Assembly (NCBI RefSeq): GCF_001293735.1
Contig: NZ_BCAH01000035.1
Location: 1 to 43,637 of the forward strand
Origin: Limosilactobacillus gorillae
GTDB lineage: Bacteria; Bacillota; Bacilli; Lactobacillales; Lactobacillaceae
Direction: 5' to 3'
DNA length: 43,637 bases
Part shown: in pieces, positions 1-7,833 of the stretch
Numbering within the stretch: the stretch's first letter is position 1
Layout: each line of letters opens with the position of its first letter
Program-made: the position numbers and the translations under genes
The notes under the pieces: generated by a model
Databases searched by the model: none
Told to the model about the DNA's origin: nothing
The model's input: only the letters and a program-made list of their open reading frames with translations

Positions 1-32
1 AAAGTGACGGGTATCCAGCCCATAATATATCA

Positions 33-272
33 ATGAATCACTGTTGCGCACTGTGTCACCATCGCTGTTCATACCCGCGCTTTCGTTTTGGTTTCCTTAT
101 TAAGCGGGGATACCTTTGCGATCACTGTGCTCAGCAGGCCTTCGCTGCTCCTGAACACGATATCTTATCCTGGACGAAGGAGCACACCCTTGAAGAATTT
201 TTGATTCTCCACGAAATGAATGGTAACGGTGTTCCAATCTTCTACCACCCAACCACAACCGTTACCCGCTAA
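33..272 (+). CDS. Small Cys-rich putative zinc-ribbon protein
   Basis: I do not recognise the family of this 79-residue protein. It has a Cys/His-dense N-terminus (C4, C5, C8, H9, H10, C12) and a second pair C29-x2-C32, an arrangement that would suit a four-Cys zinc knuckle. The rest is acidic to neutral with no membrane segment. No ribosome site is visible before the ATG, and the frame is open back to the window edge, so the real start may lie outside and the gene may be partial. It ends just before a strong two-way terminator shared with menG. It may be the last gene of an operon to the left, possibly nitrate-related given its neighbours, but that is inference. Confidence 0.55.
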   Translation: MNHCCALCHHRCSYPRFRFGFLIKRGYLCDHCAQQAFAAPEHDILSWTKEHTLEEFLILHEMNGNGVPIFYHPTTTVTR

Positions 273-277
273 ATATT

Positions 278-318
278 AAAAGGGCCTGATGCTGCAAATT
301 GCAGCACCAGGCCCTTTT
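278..318. terminator. Bidirectional terminator between the Cys-rich ORF and menG
   Basis: Near-perfect hairpin with arms AAAAGGGCCTG and CAGGCCCTTTT, extended inward by TGCTGC/GCAGCA. The A and T runs at the two ends let it work for both converging genes. Confidence 0.85.
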
Positions 319-332
319 AACTAAGCGTAATA

Positions 333-1046
333 TCAAGCCTTATAGCCGGTATGAACCGCCCCCGCCCCCAAGTTTAACTTGGTAACGGTAACTGCCGTCA
401 GTTTGGCCTCCTCCATCATATGTTTTAACTCAGTAGCCGAAACAAAAGCCTGCGAAGTCTTTTTCAGATAGCGGTAGTCTTGGTAGTTCCCCCCAAAGAC
501 CTTGGCAAAAACTGGAAAGAGGGTGAAGTAACCTTTCCACCCCAGTCGGACAATCGGATTAGTCGGCTGCGACATTTCAAGGCAGCCAAAGACTCCGCCA
601 GGGCGCAAGACGCGCTGGACCTCCCTGAGGACCTGATTTGCGTCGGGAACGTTACGAAGGCCAAAACCAATCGTTACTACATCAAAGGAGTTGTCCTTAA
701 ACGGTAAATGCATGGCGTCGGCTTGGACCAGCTCAATGTCTTTTTGTAGCTCCCTCGCCCGGGCCTTCTTTTCGGCCAGCTTTAACATCTCCTGATTAAA
801 ATCTAGGCCAATCACACGTCCCGTCCGACCAACTTGCTCAGCTAAGGCAATCGTGAGGTCACCAGTTCCGCAGCAAAGGTCTAAACAATCCGCTCCCGGC
901 CCCACCTGAAGCTGATTGAACAGGGCTTTTCGCCAGGCTCTTTGGGTTCCTAAGCTGATCACGTTATTCATCAGGTCGTACTTCCCGGCAACCCGGGAAA
1001 AAAGTTGGTTGACTTCTTCTTCGGAGTGGTGATTGGTAAGGGGCAT
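333..1046 (-). CDS. menG: Demethylmenaquinone methyltransferase
   Basis: A SAM-dependent methyltransferase of the MenG/UbiE family, 237 residues, the usual length. It methylates demethylmenaquinone in the last step of menaquinone synthesis. The SAM-binding motif I reads LDLCCGTGDLT near residue 55. The family signatures FSRVAGKYDLMN at the N-terminus and GFGLRNVPD mid-protein are present. AAAGGA precedes the ATG. It is a single gene with its own terminator. Together with menA and the polyprenyl diphosphate synthase at 21.4-23.4 kb it gives the tail-adding and methylating steps of menaquinone synthesis. The naphthoquinone head-group genes are not in the window. Confidence 0.93.
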   Translation of the reverse strand: MPLTNHHSEEEVNQLFSRVAGKYDLMNNVISLGTQRAWRKALFNQLQVGPGADCLDLCCGTGDLTIALAEQVGRTGRVIGLDFNQEMLKLAEKKARARELQKDIELVQADAMHLPFKDNSFDVVTIGFGLRNVPDANQVLREVQRVLRPGGVFGCLEMSQPTNPIVRLGWKGYFTLFPVFAKVFGGNYQDYRYLKKTSQAFVSATELKHMMEEAKLTAVTVTKLNLGAGAVHTGYKA

Positions 1047-1112
1047 GATAAATCCTTTCTAAAATTCAGTTGACATTGGCAAAGGCTATTACTTCATACA
1101 AAATACGGCAAC

Positions 1113-1150
1113 GGGCCCTAGCCGTTGGTAAACCAAGCGTACTAGGGCCC
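1113..1150 (-). terminator. Hairpin downstream of the moa-narK-XRE operon
   Basis: Perfect 9-bp arms GGGCCCTAG and CTAGGGCCC with a loop of about 20 bases. The T-tract on the minus strand is weak, so termination there is probable rather than certain. The plus-strand side is followed by TTT. Confidence 0.55.
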
Positions 1151-1199
1151 TTTCTTGCGTTTTATTTTTGTGGGACGCAATCTATTAAGGCGTCCCGTG

Positions 1200-2087
1200 T
1201 CAGTTAATAAGCACTTTACGATAATTTTTCTTCAAAGCAGCTACCTGTACCTGAACCACATTGTTGCGGTTTAAGCGGGCAAAGGCTAGGGCATCGTTCA
1301 AGAGGTTTGCAATCTCAGCCGGGTCGCCACCCTGATCGAGGGCATTTTGGGCTTCTAAAACTTTTAAGCGGGGTAAGAAGTAAGTTACGTGCTTACGAGC
1401 ACAGATCTCAACCCCCTGGTGAATCAGATGGTTGCTCTCTTTATAATTACTAATCAGGGCTTGGTATTCCGCTAAGTAGTAAGTAAGGGCCAAAATTCGT
1501 AAATCATCCTCATGCGGACCGTTATCATCCATTTGATCAAGCTGGGCCTGGAGGTAGTTAGTAACCTTAGTGAAGAAAAAGGAGGCCCGTTCCATTGAAT
1601 CATGGCGGGTGTAATAAATCCCCAAGCCAAGGTAAGCTAAGTACGAATAGATCGTCTGGTGACGTTCATCTAACTCGTCTAAAATCTGGGTGAAAGAAAA
1701 TAAGATTTCCCCACTCTCCTGATTGGTTAAGACGTAGTTAAACCCTTCCAGATAGTAGTAACGCATCTTTTCCTTCGTGGCCATAATCTGGCTAATCTGA
1801 AGCTTAGCCAGTCCCGTCGTCACCTGCGGGAAGTTTTCAACCATTAACCCCTCTTCAACCTGGTCCAAGGCGTCGCGAACGTAGCGCGCTGATGAAACAT
1901 CCTTCCGCGTTAAGTCATCGATCATCAACCCTAGGCGGTTACACAGCTGGGTAAGGATCGATAGTGAGGGAACCTGATTATCCTTTTCAAACTTACTCAG
2001 GGTTGACTGGGTACAAATTCCCTTGCTGAGGGCCACCTGGGAGTAACCCAACTGCTTGCGTCGCTTAATGAATAATTCAACGTCCAT
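1200..2087 (-). CDS. XRE/Rgg-like transcriptional regulator with TPR-type C-terminus
   Basis: A 295-residue protein with an N-terminal helix-turn-helix of the XRE class at about residues 5-58 (RRKQLGYSQVALSKGI, then STLSKFEKDNQVPSL). A long helical C-terminal region follows, like the TPR-type peptide-sensing domain of Rgg/PlcR regulators. It is the last gene of the moaE-to-regulator operon, 14 bases behind the DUF59 gene, with a strong AAAGGAGGG site before ATG. The position suggests it controls, or reads out, the nitrate/molybdopterin operon, which is inference. I see no small signal-peptide ORF next to it. It could instead act on a distant target. Confidence 0.8.
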   Translation of the reverse strand: MDVELFIKRRKQLGYSQVALSKGICTQSTLSKFEKDNQVPSLSILTQLCNRLGLMIDDLTRKDVSSARYVRDALDQVEEGLMVENFPQVTTGLAKLQISQIMATKEKMRYYYLEGFNYVLTNQESGEILFSFTQILDELDERHQTIYSYLAYLGLGIYYTRHDSMERASFFFTKVTNYLQAQLDQMDDNGPHEDDLRILALTYYLAEYQALISNYKESNHLIHQGVEICARKHVTYFLPRLKVLEAQNALDQGGDPAEIANLLNDALAFARLNRNNVVQVQVAALKKNYRKVLIN

Positions 2088-2101
2088 GGTGACCCTCCTT
2101 T

Positions 2102-2440
2102 CTACCCATGGATTCCCAGGGCGATTTTAGCAAACCGGCTCATCTTGGTCATATCCCAAGCCGGTTCCCACACCAAGTTAATGTCACATTCATTAACTCC
2201 ATCCACTGATTTAACAGCCTTAGTGATTTCGCTGTTTAGCAGATCACCAAGGGGGCACCCCATCGTGGTCAGCGTCATCGTGACCAAGCATTTTCCCGCT
2301 TGGTCAACCTGGACGTCGTAAATCAGCCCCAGGTTAACGAGATCAATTCCCAGTTCCGGATCAATAACATTCTCTAGGGCTGCCATGACCTTGTTTTCGA
2401 TTGGTGAAAACGGGGCGCCCTCATTTTGATCAGCAGACAT
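2102..2440 (-). CDS. DUF59/MIP18-family (SufT-like) iron-sulfur protein, paralogue 1
   Basis: 112 residues with the DUF59 hallmarks ENVIDPELGID, VNLGLIYDV and the single conserved Cys in TLTTMGCPL. Proteins of this family help mature Fe-S proteins. It lies 14 bases after narK in the moa operon and has its own GGAGGAAG site. A close paralogue sits at 9409-9726; the two match over most of their length, but this copy has an extra N-terminal stretch of about ten residues. Its place beside moaA, itself a double [4Fe-4S] enzyme, suggests a role in supplying clusters to molybdopterin synthesis or nitrate reductase. That role is inferred. Confidence 0.88.
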   Translation of the reverse strand: MSADQNEGAPFSPIENKVMAALENVIDPELGIDLVNLGLIYDVQVDQAGKCLVTMTLTTMGCPLGDLLNSEITKAVKSVDGVNECDINLVWEPAWDMTKMSRFAKIALGIHG

Positions 2441-2454
2441 AAGCTTCCTCCAAA

Positions 2455-3651
2455 TTACTTAACAATTCGAGCATCACCGCGAATAAAGTGGTGCCATAAT
2501 GCATACAGACAAACAATCCCAGTCAGGACTAACAAGCCGATCCCTAGTTCATATGAACCGGTCCACTCCTTAATCCAGCCAATGACAAGTGGCGGGAAGA
2601 ACCCGCCCAGGCCCCCCATGGCGCCGACAAAACCAGTTACGGCTCCCGTGTTCCCTTGGGAAACGTACGGAACCATCTTAAAGATGACCCCGTTACCAAC
2701 ACCGGCGGCTAAACCGACAAGAACGATTCCGGCTATAAAAAGCGTTTGTGACTTAAAGCTTACCATAATTAAGATTGCAAAGGCAATAATCGCTACAAAA
2801 ACCCACTGCAAAAGCATCATCGGCCGCATTTTGTCGGCCATATACCCGCCGACCGGACGAATCAGGGTACATACCGCAGCAAAGAGGGCGGCGTAAAGGC
2901 CAGCTGTTACCTGCGAATAATTGAATATCCCGGTTAAGAATAGCGGTGTTAGGTTCGTTAAAGCGACAAACAACCCGAAGGTTAAAAAGTAAAACAGTGA
3001 TAGGTACCAGGTTGAGCTTTCCTTGGCAACCGAAAGGGCTTCTTTCATTGTCTTACTTGGGTTAGTCGGCATTTCCTTACAAAAGATAGCAAAGATTACC
3101 CCAATCACAACCGTTAAAATTATCAAGAAGTTGTAAACGGCCGTGAAGCCACTCGTCTTTGAAATGTAGGGCAGGGTCATGGCTGCTACGGCGTTCCCCA
3201 TGTTCCCCATTGAAACAATCCCCAGAGCTAACCCCTGCTGTTCCTTTGGAAACCAGACGGAGGCGTACGAGACCCCCACGGCAAATGAGGTCCCGGCCAT
3301 CCCGACAAGCAAGGCCGCGAAGAGCAGCATCCCAAAGGAATGCACCCGCGGGATCATGAACAATGGGATCAAGATGAAAATCATCAAAATGATGTAAACC
3401 TTCTTCCCACCATACTTATCTGACAAGATCCCCACCGGAACCCGGGCAATGGACCCTAAGAGAACTGGGGTGGCCAGCAAAAGGGTCTTTGCGGATACAC
3501 TTAAGTGAAACATGTTCCCAACCTGAGTGGCTAAGGGAGCAAAATTTGACCAGGACATGAAACAAACGATCATCGCTAGCGTGGCTAAGACGAGAGCCGT
3601 ATATGCGTTAAGCCGGCTTCCGTGGGCCACATCTTGTTGTTTAGTTGCCAT
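2455..3651 (-). CDS. narK: Nitrate/nitrite transporter of the NNP family (MFS)
   Basis: About 398 residues with 12 predicted membrane segments. The loop after TM2 has the MFS motif GILSDKYGGKK, and the glycine-rich NNP stretches (GMAGTSFAVGVSYASVWFP; later FVGAMGGLGGFFPP) are present. The frame is open upstream to 3687, but those 12 residues lie inside the end of moaA. The ATG at 3651, nine bases after GGAGG, is the best start. NarK-type proteins import nitrate and/or export nitrite. Its place directly behind moaA fits nitrate respiration with a molybdenum nitrate reductase, whose own genes are not in this window. Confidence 0.9.
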   Translation of the reverse strand: MATKQQDVAHGSRLNAYTALVLATLAMIVCFMSWSNFAPLATQVGNMFHLSVSAKTLLLATPVLLGSIARVPVGILSDKYGGKKVYIILMIFILIPLFMIPRVHSFGMLLFAALLVGMAGTSFAVGVSYASVWFPKEQQGLALGIVSMGNMGNAVAAMTLPYISKTSGFTAVYNFLIILTVVIGVIFAIFCKEMPTNPSKTMKEALSVAKESSTWYLSLFYFLTFGLFVALTNLTPLFLTGIFNYSQVTAGLYAALFAAVCTLIRPVGGYMADKMRPMMLLQWVFVAIIAFAILIMVSFKSQTLFIAGIVLVGLAAGVGNGVIFKMVPYVSQGNTGAVTGFVGAMGGLGGFFPPLVIGWIKEWTGSYELGIGLLVLTGIVCLYALWHHFIRGDARIVK

Positions 3652-3656
3652 TATCA

Positions 3657-4655
3657 TCATCCTCCAATTTGACTCATGTGACGCCAAGTTGGCGCCTTAT
3701 CAATGATTCGATCGGTGGTCTTCATGGCCATCTCATGGTTAAGGGGTTTATTATCTAACGCCCGTTTAACCCCGGCCTTAAAGGCATCGAAATCATAAAT
3801 CAATTTGCGAACGTTGATCTCTTCATTCCAATATAGGCACGCCTTAATATAGCCGTCGGCGGTGATCCGCAGGCGATTACAGTTTTCACAAAACTTGGAA
3901 GAGATAGGGTGGATCAAGCCAAAACTACCAGTATATCCCTCCACCTGGTAGTTATCAGACGGTCCATTACCAGCCAGATCAATTGGATGATACTTTAGTC
4001 CTGCCTGCTGGCATAGATCAAATACGCTGTCGAGGGCCACGTACTCTTCTTTCCAGTCCTCTAAGGAGTTCCCAATGGGCATGAATTCAATAAAGCGAAC
4101 GTTGACATCGTTATCCTTGGTGTAACGAATAAAATCAAGTACTTCATCGTCATTCTGACCTCGAATTAGGACAATGTTGAGCTTGATCTTTTTAAAGTGG
4201 AGTTTGGCCGCCGTGGCGATTCCATCCAGAACCTGATTAATGTTTCCTCCCCGGGTGATTTTCTTGTAAACATCCGGTTTAAAGGTATCCAACGAAATAT
4301 TTAACCGGTCCAGGCCGGCGTCCTTCAAGGCGGCCGCCTTTTTTGCCAGGAATAAACCGTTGGTGGTAATGGAAACATCCTCAATCCCATCAACCGCCTT
4401 GACTCGGCGGACAACGTCAACTACATCGGTCCGTAAGAGGGGTTCGCCCCCAGTAATTCGGACCTTGTGGACGCCCAACCGTGCAAAATTAGTAATTAAC
4501 TGAACAATTTCATCTTGGGATAGCACCCGGTCGGTTGGAAAAAAGGGAAGTCCTTCCTTTGGCATACAATAAACACACCGTAAGTTGCAACGGTCAGTGA
4601 TTGAAATCCGTACGTAATCATGTAACCGATCGTATTGGTCGTACAATTTTTCCAT
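3657..4655 (-). CDS. moaA: GTP 3',8-cyclase, radical SAM
   Basis: First enzyme of molybdopterin synthesis, converting GTP to the 3',8-cyclo intermediate. About 332 residues. The radical-SAM cluster motif is C23-x3-C27-x2-C30 (CNLRCVYC). A second cluster motif CENCNRLRITADGYIKAC lies around residues 255-275. The chain ends in the conserved Gly-Gly tail. I chose the ATG at 4655, after GGAGGGAAATC, over the track start 21 bases upstream. The gene lies 10 bases behind moaD and its end overlaps the narK leader. moaC, moaB, moeA and mobAB are absent here and must lie elsewhere. Confidence 0.95.
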   Translation of the reverse strand: MEKLYDQYDRLHDYVRISITDRCNLRCVYCMPKEGLPFFPTDRVLSQDEIVQLITNFARLGVHKVRITGGEPLLRTDVVDVVRRVKAVDGIEDVSITTNGLFLAKKAAALKDAGLDRLNISLDTFKPDVYKKITRGGNINQVLDGIATAAKLHFKKIKLNIVLIRGQNDDEVLDFIRYTKDNDVNVRFIEFMPIGNSLEDWKEEYVALDSVFDLCQQAGLKYHPIDLAGNGPSDNYQVEGYTGSFGLIHPISSKFCENCNRLRITADGYIKACLYWNEEINVRKLIYDFDAFKAGVKRALDNKPLNHEMAMKTTDRIIDKAPTWRHMSQIGG

Positions 4656-4665
4656 GATTTCCCTC

Positions 4666-4911
4666 CTAACCACCACTTACCGGTGGAATCAGCGCCACTT
4701 CGCTATCATCACTAAGGTTTAAGACATCTTCGTTCACAAACTCTTGATCAACGGCCACTCGGCAATTCACCAGGGTGGCTTCTAAGGTTGGATCTAGCTT
4801 TACGACGGCCTCCTTGAGCTGCCCCTGACTTAACGTTGCTGGTAAATCAATCGTAACGCTGGGGCCCAGGTGCTCTTTTAACACGGCAAATAGTTTGACA
4901 GTTACCTTCAT
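4666..4911 (-). CDS. moaD: Molybdopterin synthase small subunit (sulfur carrier)
   Basis: An 81-residue ubiquitin-fold sulfur carrier that ends in the required Gly-Gly (PPVSGG), which is thiocarboxylated and gives sulfur to precursor Z. The ATG at 4911 shares one base with the moaE stop (TAATG), so the two are translationally coupled. The GTG 12 bases upstream is a less likely start. The sequence is short and diverged but has the MKVTVKLFAVLKE beta-strand start and the C-terminal tail of the family. Confidence 0.9.
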   Translation of the reverse strand: MKVTVKLFAVLKEHLGPSVTIDLPATLSQGQLKEAVVKLDPTLEATLVNCRVAVDQEFVNEDVLNLSDDSEVALIPPVSGG

Positions 4912-5312
4912 TACTCTCCCCACCTCACCTTATCAGTGTCAAATTCTTGCTTCCAGATTGGAACTTCCTTCTTCAAGGTGTCAATTAGATACTGACACCA
5001 TTCAAAGGCCTGGGCCCGGTGGGCAGCAGCCACTCCAACAAAAACGGCCGCTTCCGTCAATTGGAGTTCCCCCGTCCGGTGAGCAATCACCACCCGGGCC
5101 CCTTGCTGTTCAATCGGTGCCGCAAGTTTCTCTAACTGTCGTTCAGCCATGGGATGGTAGGCCGAGTAGACAATCCGTTCGGTTTCAATATCTCCGGTCC
5201 ACTGGCGAATGGTTCCAACGAACATATCAATTCCCCCGTACTGGGGAGCCACCAGCTTGGCGTAGAGTTTTTTGACATCGATTGGATCGTCCGAAATCCT
5301 GAGATAATACAT
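4911..5312 (-). CDS. moaE: Molybdopterin synthase catalytic subunit
   Basis: 133 residues, about the family length. It has the MoaE signatures FVGTIRQWTG, AHRTGELQLTEAAVFVGV and the C-terminal KKEVPIWKQE that carries the active-site lysine. It pairs with MoaD to turn precursor Z into molybdopterin. It is the first gene of the minus-strand operon moaE-moaD-moaA-narK-DUF59-XRE, with AAGGTGATAGC before the ATG. If the promoter is the one beside the dyad at 5536-5549, it has a leader of roughly 185 bases. Confidence 0.94.
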   Translation of the reverse strand: MYYLRISDDPIDVKKLYAKLVAPQYGGIDMFVGTIRQWTGDIETERIVYSAYHPMAERQLEKLAAPIEQQGARVVIAHRTGELQLTEAAVFVGVAAAHRAQAFEWCQYLIDTLKKEVPIWKQEFDTDKVRWGE

Positions 5313-5504
5313 GCTATCACCTTACCTTATCGGTTTTTATTATTACAATTCACTTAGGAAATTAGAATCAGTCAAAACCCTAATAAACCAAGCTTACAAA
5401 CGGTTACCTACTCTTTAATTAACAACTATTCCAAAATTAATTAAAAATAATTGACCCACTTTTTGAGCCACACCAGCTAGTTTGGTCCCCTGGCTTGTAA
5501 GTCC

Positions 5505-5579
5505 ATGATAGAACCGCTATTCCAAATTTGTCTTTAAGGTTATTCCCTAATAATTAGTTACCTTGGTCAATGCTATACT
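5505..5579. promoter_or_regulatory. NreC-like dyad with divergent -10 elements (moaE operon and flavodoxin operon)
   Basis: The dyad AAGGT-TATT-CCCTA lies at 5536-5549; read on the minus strand it is TAGGG-AATA-ACCTT. It matches the staphylococcal NreC box TAGGG-N4-CCCTA well. To the right, an extended -10 TGC-TATACT (hexamer 5574-5579) starts 38 bases from the dyad start. To the left on the minus strand, TATCAT (5510-5505) starts 39 bases away. Neither has a -35 element, which suits promoters that need an activator. The same layout recurs at 9335 and 18868. The rest of 5313-5612 holds AT-rich leader sequence and no gene. Confidence 0.6.
5547..5557. promoter_or_regulatory. Fur/PerR-like palindrome CTAATAATTAG
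   Basis: A perfect 5-1-5 palindrome that overlaps the right half of the NreC-like dyad. The 11-mer CCTAATAATTA recurs upstream of the metal-binding protein gene at 13490-13500. It resembles the core of Firmicute Fur/PerR boxes (ATAATTATTAT), but the outer bases do not match, so this is tentative. Confidence 0.35.
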
Positions 5580-5612
5580 TAAAGCGCACCCCAAAAGAAA
5601 GGGACGTTACTT

Positions 5613-6047
5613 TTGTTATCCATCATCTATGCCACGCTTTCCGGCCATAACCTGGAATTAGCCTACTACCTCAAATCACAAGTCGCCTCCTGGCCCATCC
5701 AAGTAACGGTTGAAGACGCCGCAGCTGCCGGAGTGCCAACCGGACCGCTCTTCTTTTGCCCGGCAACTTACGGTGAGGGCGAGCTTAGTGACGAGGGCGC
5801 CGACTTTTTAACCGAACTATCTAGCCGCCAATTTCCCCATCCCTATTGGGTCGTCGGAATTGGTGACCAGTGTTACGGCGATGACTTTTGCGGTGCCGTT
5901 TCATTTGCTGACCAAACATTAGCGGCTGCCGGCGGAACCAGACTAGCTCCACCGCTTTGTATCGATTACGAGCTAAGCGCTGAGGTAAAAGAACAGCTTA
6001 ATGTCACCCTTGAACATCTGAAGGAGTCCATCCTTGATCAATCGTAA
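5613..6047 (+). CDS. Flavodoxin
   Basis: A 144-residue short-chain flavodoxin. The FMN phosphate loop is YATLSGHNLE near the N-terminus. The flavin-ring loops are ATYGEGELSDEG and VVGIGDQCYGDDFCG. It carries electrons in place of ferredoxin, commonly when iron is short. The start is TTG, after an AAAGAAAGGG site. It leads an operon with an iron-type ABC permease and ATPase, the permease start lying inside its end, so electron transfer or metal-chelate reduction may go with import. The NreC-like and Fur-like sites upstream fit anaerobic or iron control. Confidence 0.87.
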   Translation: MLSIIYATLSGHNLELAYYLKSQVASWPIQVTVEDAAAAGVPTGPLFFCPATYGEGELSDEGADFLTELSSRQFPHPYWVVGIGDQCYGDDFCGAVSFADQTLAAAGGTRLAPPLCIDYELSAEVKEQLNVTLEHLKESILDQS

Positions 6048-7032
6048 ATCAACCTATTTAACGATCATCATTGCCCTGATCCTTTTGGTCCCGTTAACGC
6101 TAATTGCACTGTCAATCGGCCGCATGCAGCTAACGCTTGGCCAGACGTGGGCGGGGCTTATTGATCCTAAGCACAACGCCTTGTACGCCAATATTTTGTA
6201 CGATATTCGACTCCCCCGCGTACTTGGGGCCCTCGTCATTGGAGCAGCCCTGGCCTCCTCGGGGATTGCCTTTCAAAACCTCTTTAATAATCCCCTGGTC
6301 TCCCCAGATCTCTTGGGGGTTTCTAACGGGGCGGCGGTTGGGGCGGCATTAGCAATCCTCTTGAATAGCCACCTTTGGGAAATTCAACTCTTTGCTCTGG
6401 CCGGAGGAATTCTGGCGGTCTCAATCACCGTCCTCCTTCCCCGCCTCGTCGGTCAGGAAGGAACCTTGATCCTTGTTTTATCTGGGATCATCATCTCGGG
6501 CTTCATGCAGGCGGCCTTGGGCTTGCTTAAGTATCTTGCCGACCCGGACTCGCAACTCCAAAGCATTGTTTACTGGCAACTGGGTAGCATTGCTAAACTT
6601 GATGTTAAAAGCCTCCTGGCGGCCCTGCCGATGATGGTAATTGGAATGCTCATCTTACTATTCTTGCGTTGGCACTTAACCATCATCTCCTTGGGGACAC
6701 AGACAGCAGCTTCGCAGGGAATTAACGTTGAAAAAGAGCGCCTAATTATCATCTTTGCCGCCACCCTCTTAACGTCCGGAGCGGTTTGCCTAGCGGGAAC
6801 AATCGGCTGGATTGGTTTAGTTGTTCCCCACATTGCAAGGCGGATCATTGGCGATAACGCCCGGTTTGCCCTTCCACTGGCTGCTATTTTTGGAGCCGCC
6901 TTCCTTTTGGTAATTGACACCCTAGCCCGGACCCTTTCGGCTGGTGAAATTCCACTCTCGATCCTGACGGGGTTCATTGGAACACCGGTCTTCATTTACA
7001 TTCTCGCCCACAGAAGGGATCTGATTCAATGA
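6034..7032 (+). CDS. FecCD-family metal-chelate ABC permease
   Basis: 332 residues with about 9-10 membrane segments and the FecCD/BtuC-type motif GTIGWIGLVVPHIARRIIGDNAR. The signatures DIRLPRVLGALVIGAALA and NPLVSPDLLGVSNGAAVG are also typical. The start is TTG at 6034, seven bases after AAGGAG; it overlaps the flavodoxin end by 14 bases. The class moves siderophore iron, haem or cobalamin, and some members (MolBC of Haemophilus) move molybdate. With molybdopterin genes adjacent, molybdate is a fair alternative to iron. The likely binding protein is the separate gene at 12357-13421. Confidence 0.9.
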   Translation: MINRKSTYLTIIIALILLVPLTLIALSIGRMQLTLGQTWAGLIDPKHNALYANILYDIRLPRVLGALVIGAALASSGIAFQNLFNNPLVSPDLLGVSNGAAVGAALAILLNSHLWEIQLFALAGGILAVSITVLLPRLVGQEGTLILVLSGIIISGFMQAALGLLKYLADPDSQLQSIVYWQLGSIAKLDVKSLLAALPMMVIGMLILLFLRWHLTIISLGTQTAASQGINVEKERLIIIFAATLLTSGAVCLAGTIGWIGLVVPHIARRIIGDNARFALPLAAIFGAAFLLVIDTLARTLSAGEIPLSILTGFIGTPVFIYILAHRRDLIQ

Positions 7033-7802
7033 GCCTTTTATCCGTTAACCAGCTCCGCTTTTCCTATGGGTCACGAACAATCTTTGACCAGGTATCTTTT
7101 ACACTGGAGCCCGGCCAGATCCTCACCATCCTAGGGCCAAATGGGGTTGGTAAGTCGACCTTGCTAGCTTGTTTAACCAACCAACACCGCAATATAACGG
7201 GACAAATCACCCTTAAGAACCGGCCACTAAACGAATGGTCCCCAACCAACCTAGCTAAGCATATGGCCCTTGTCCCCCAGGATTACCGAACCGGGGCCCA
7301 TCTAACCGTGATTGACTATCTAACGACCGCCCGGGCCCCTTACCTCGGCCTTGGCCAGGTTCCCCGCGCACATGAAGAACACCTGGCCAATGACATCCTT
7401 ACCGAGCTTGGCATTCAACACCTAGCTCCCCAGCGAGTCCAGACCCTTTCCGGTGGCCAAATGCAACTAGTTGCCATTGCCCGGGCCCTAGTTCAGGAGC
7501 CCGAACTTCTGATATTAGATGAACCAATGGCCGCCTTAGACCTGGGGCGGCAACGGCAAGTTTTAAAAATCGTTCAAAACCTTGCCAAAAGGGGCGTTGC
7601 CGTTATTTTAACGACCCACGTCCCCAATCAGGCCCTACTCTTAAACGACCAGGTTGGCCTCCTCTTTGCCGATGGCCAATTTCTGGCGGGTCAGTGTCAA
7701 GAGATCCTTAACCATGATCGTCTAGAAAAACTCTATCAATGCCCACTTAAGGTCGTTTATGTTCCGGAATTAGGAAGATCAATTTGTGAAATAAGTCAAT
7801 AA
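7029..7802 (+). CDS. ABC transporter ATPase of the FecE/BtuD type
   Basis: 257 residues. Walker A is GPNGVGKST, the signature is LSGGQMQLVAIARAL, Walker B is LLILDEP, and the switch His is in TTHVPNQ. The start overlaps the permease stop (ATGA), showing tight coupling. It powers import through the FecCD permease. No terminator is evident after it, so read-through toward the NADH dehydrogenase gene is possible. Confidence 0.92.
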   Translation: MSLLSVNQLRFSYGSRTIFDQVSFTLEPGQILTILGPNGVGKSTLLACLTNQHRNITGQITLKNRPLNEWSPTNLAKHMALVPQDYRTGAHLTVIDYLTTARAPYLGLGQVPRAHEEHLANDILTELGIQHLAPQRVQTLSGGQMQLVAIARALVQEPELLILDEPMAALDLGRQRQVLKIVQNLAKRGVAVILTTHVPNQALLLNDQVGLLFADGQFLAGQCQEILNHDRLEKLYQCPLKVVYVPELGRSICEISQ

Positions 7803-7833
7803 GTTGGTTTTGCTTAAAAAGGCGTGGTTGCCC

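Noticed and set aside
480-707. Plus-strand ORF inside menG and many similar ORFs opposite sufD, feoB, glpK, yfhO and others
   Set aside because: They lie antisense or out of frame to clear genes, have no ribosome sites and no recognisable protein features.
1113-1150. GGGCCCTAG dyad as an NreC-type operator
   Set aside because: The arms are nine bases with a 20-base loop, downstream of an operon; a terminator explains it better.
5313-5500. Molybdenum-cofactor riboswitch before moaE
   Set aside because: The leader is AT-rich and lacks the conserved GC-rich core I know for that RNA.
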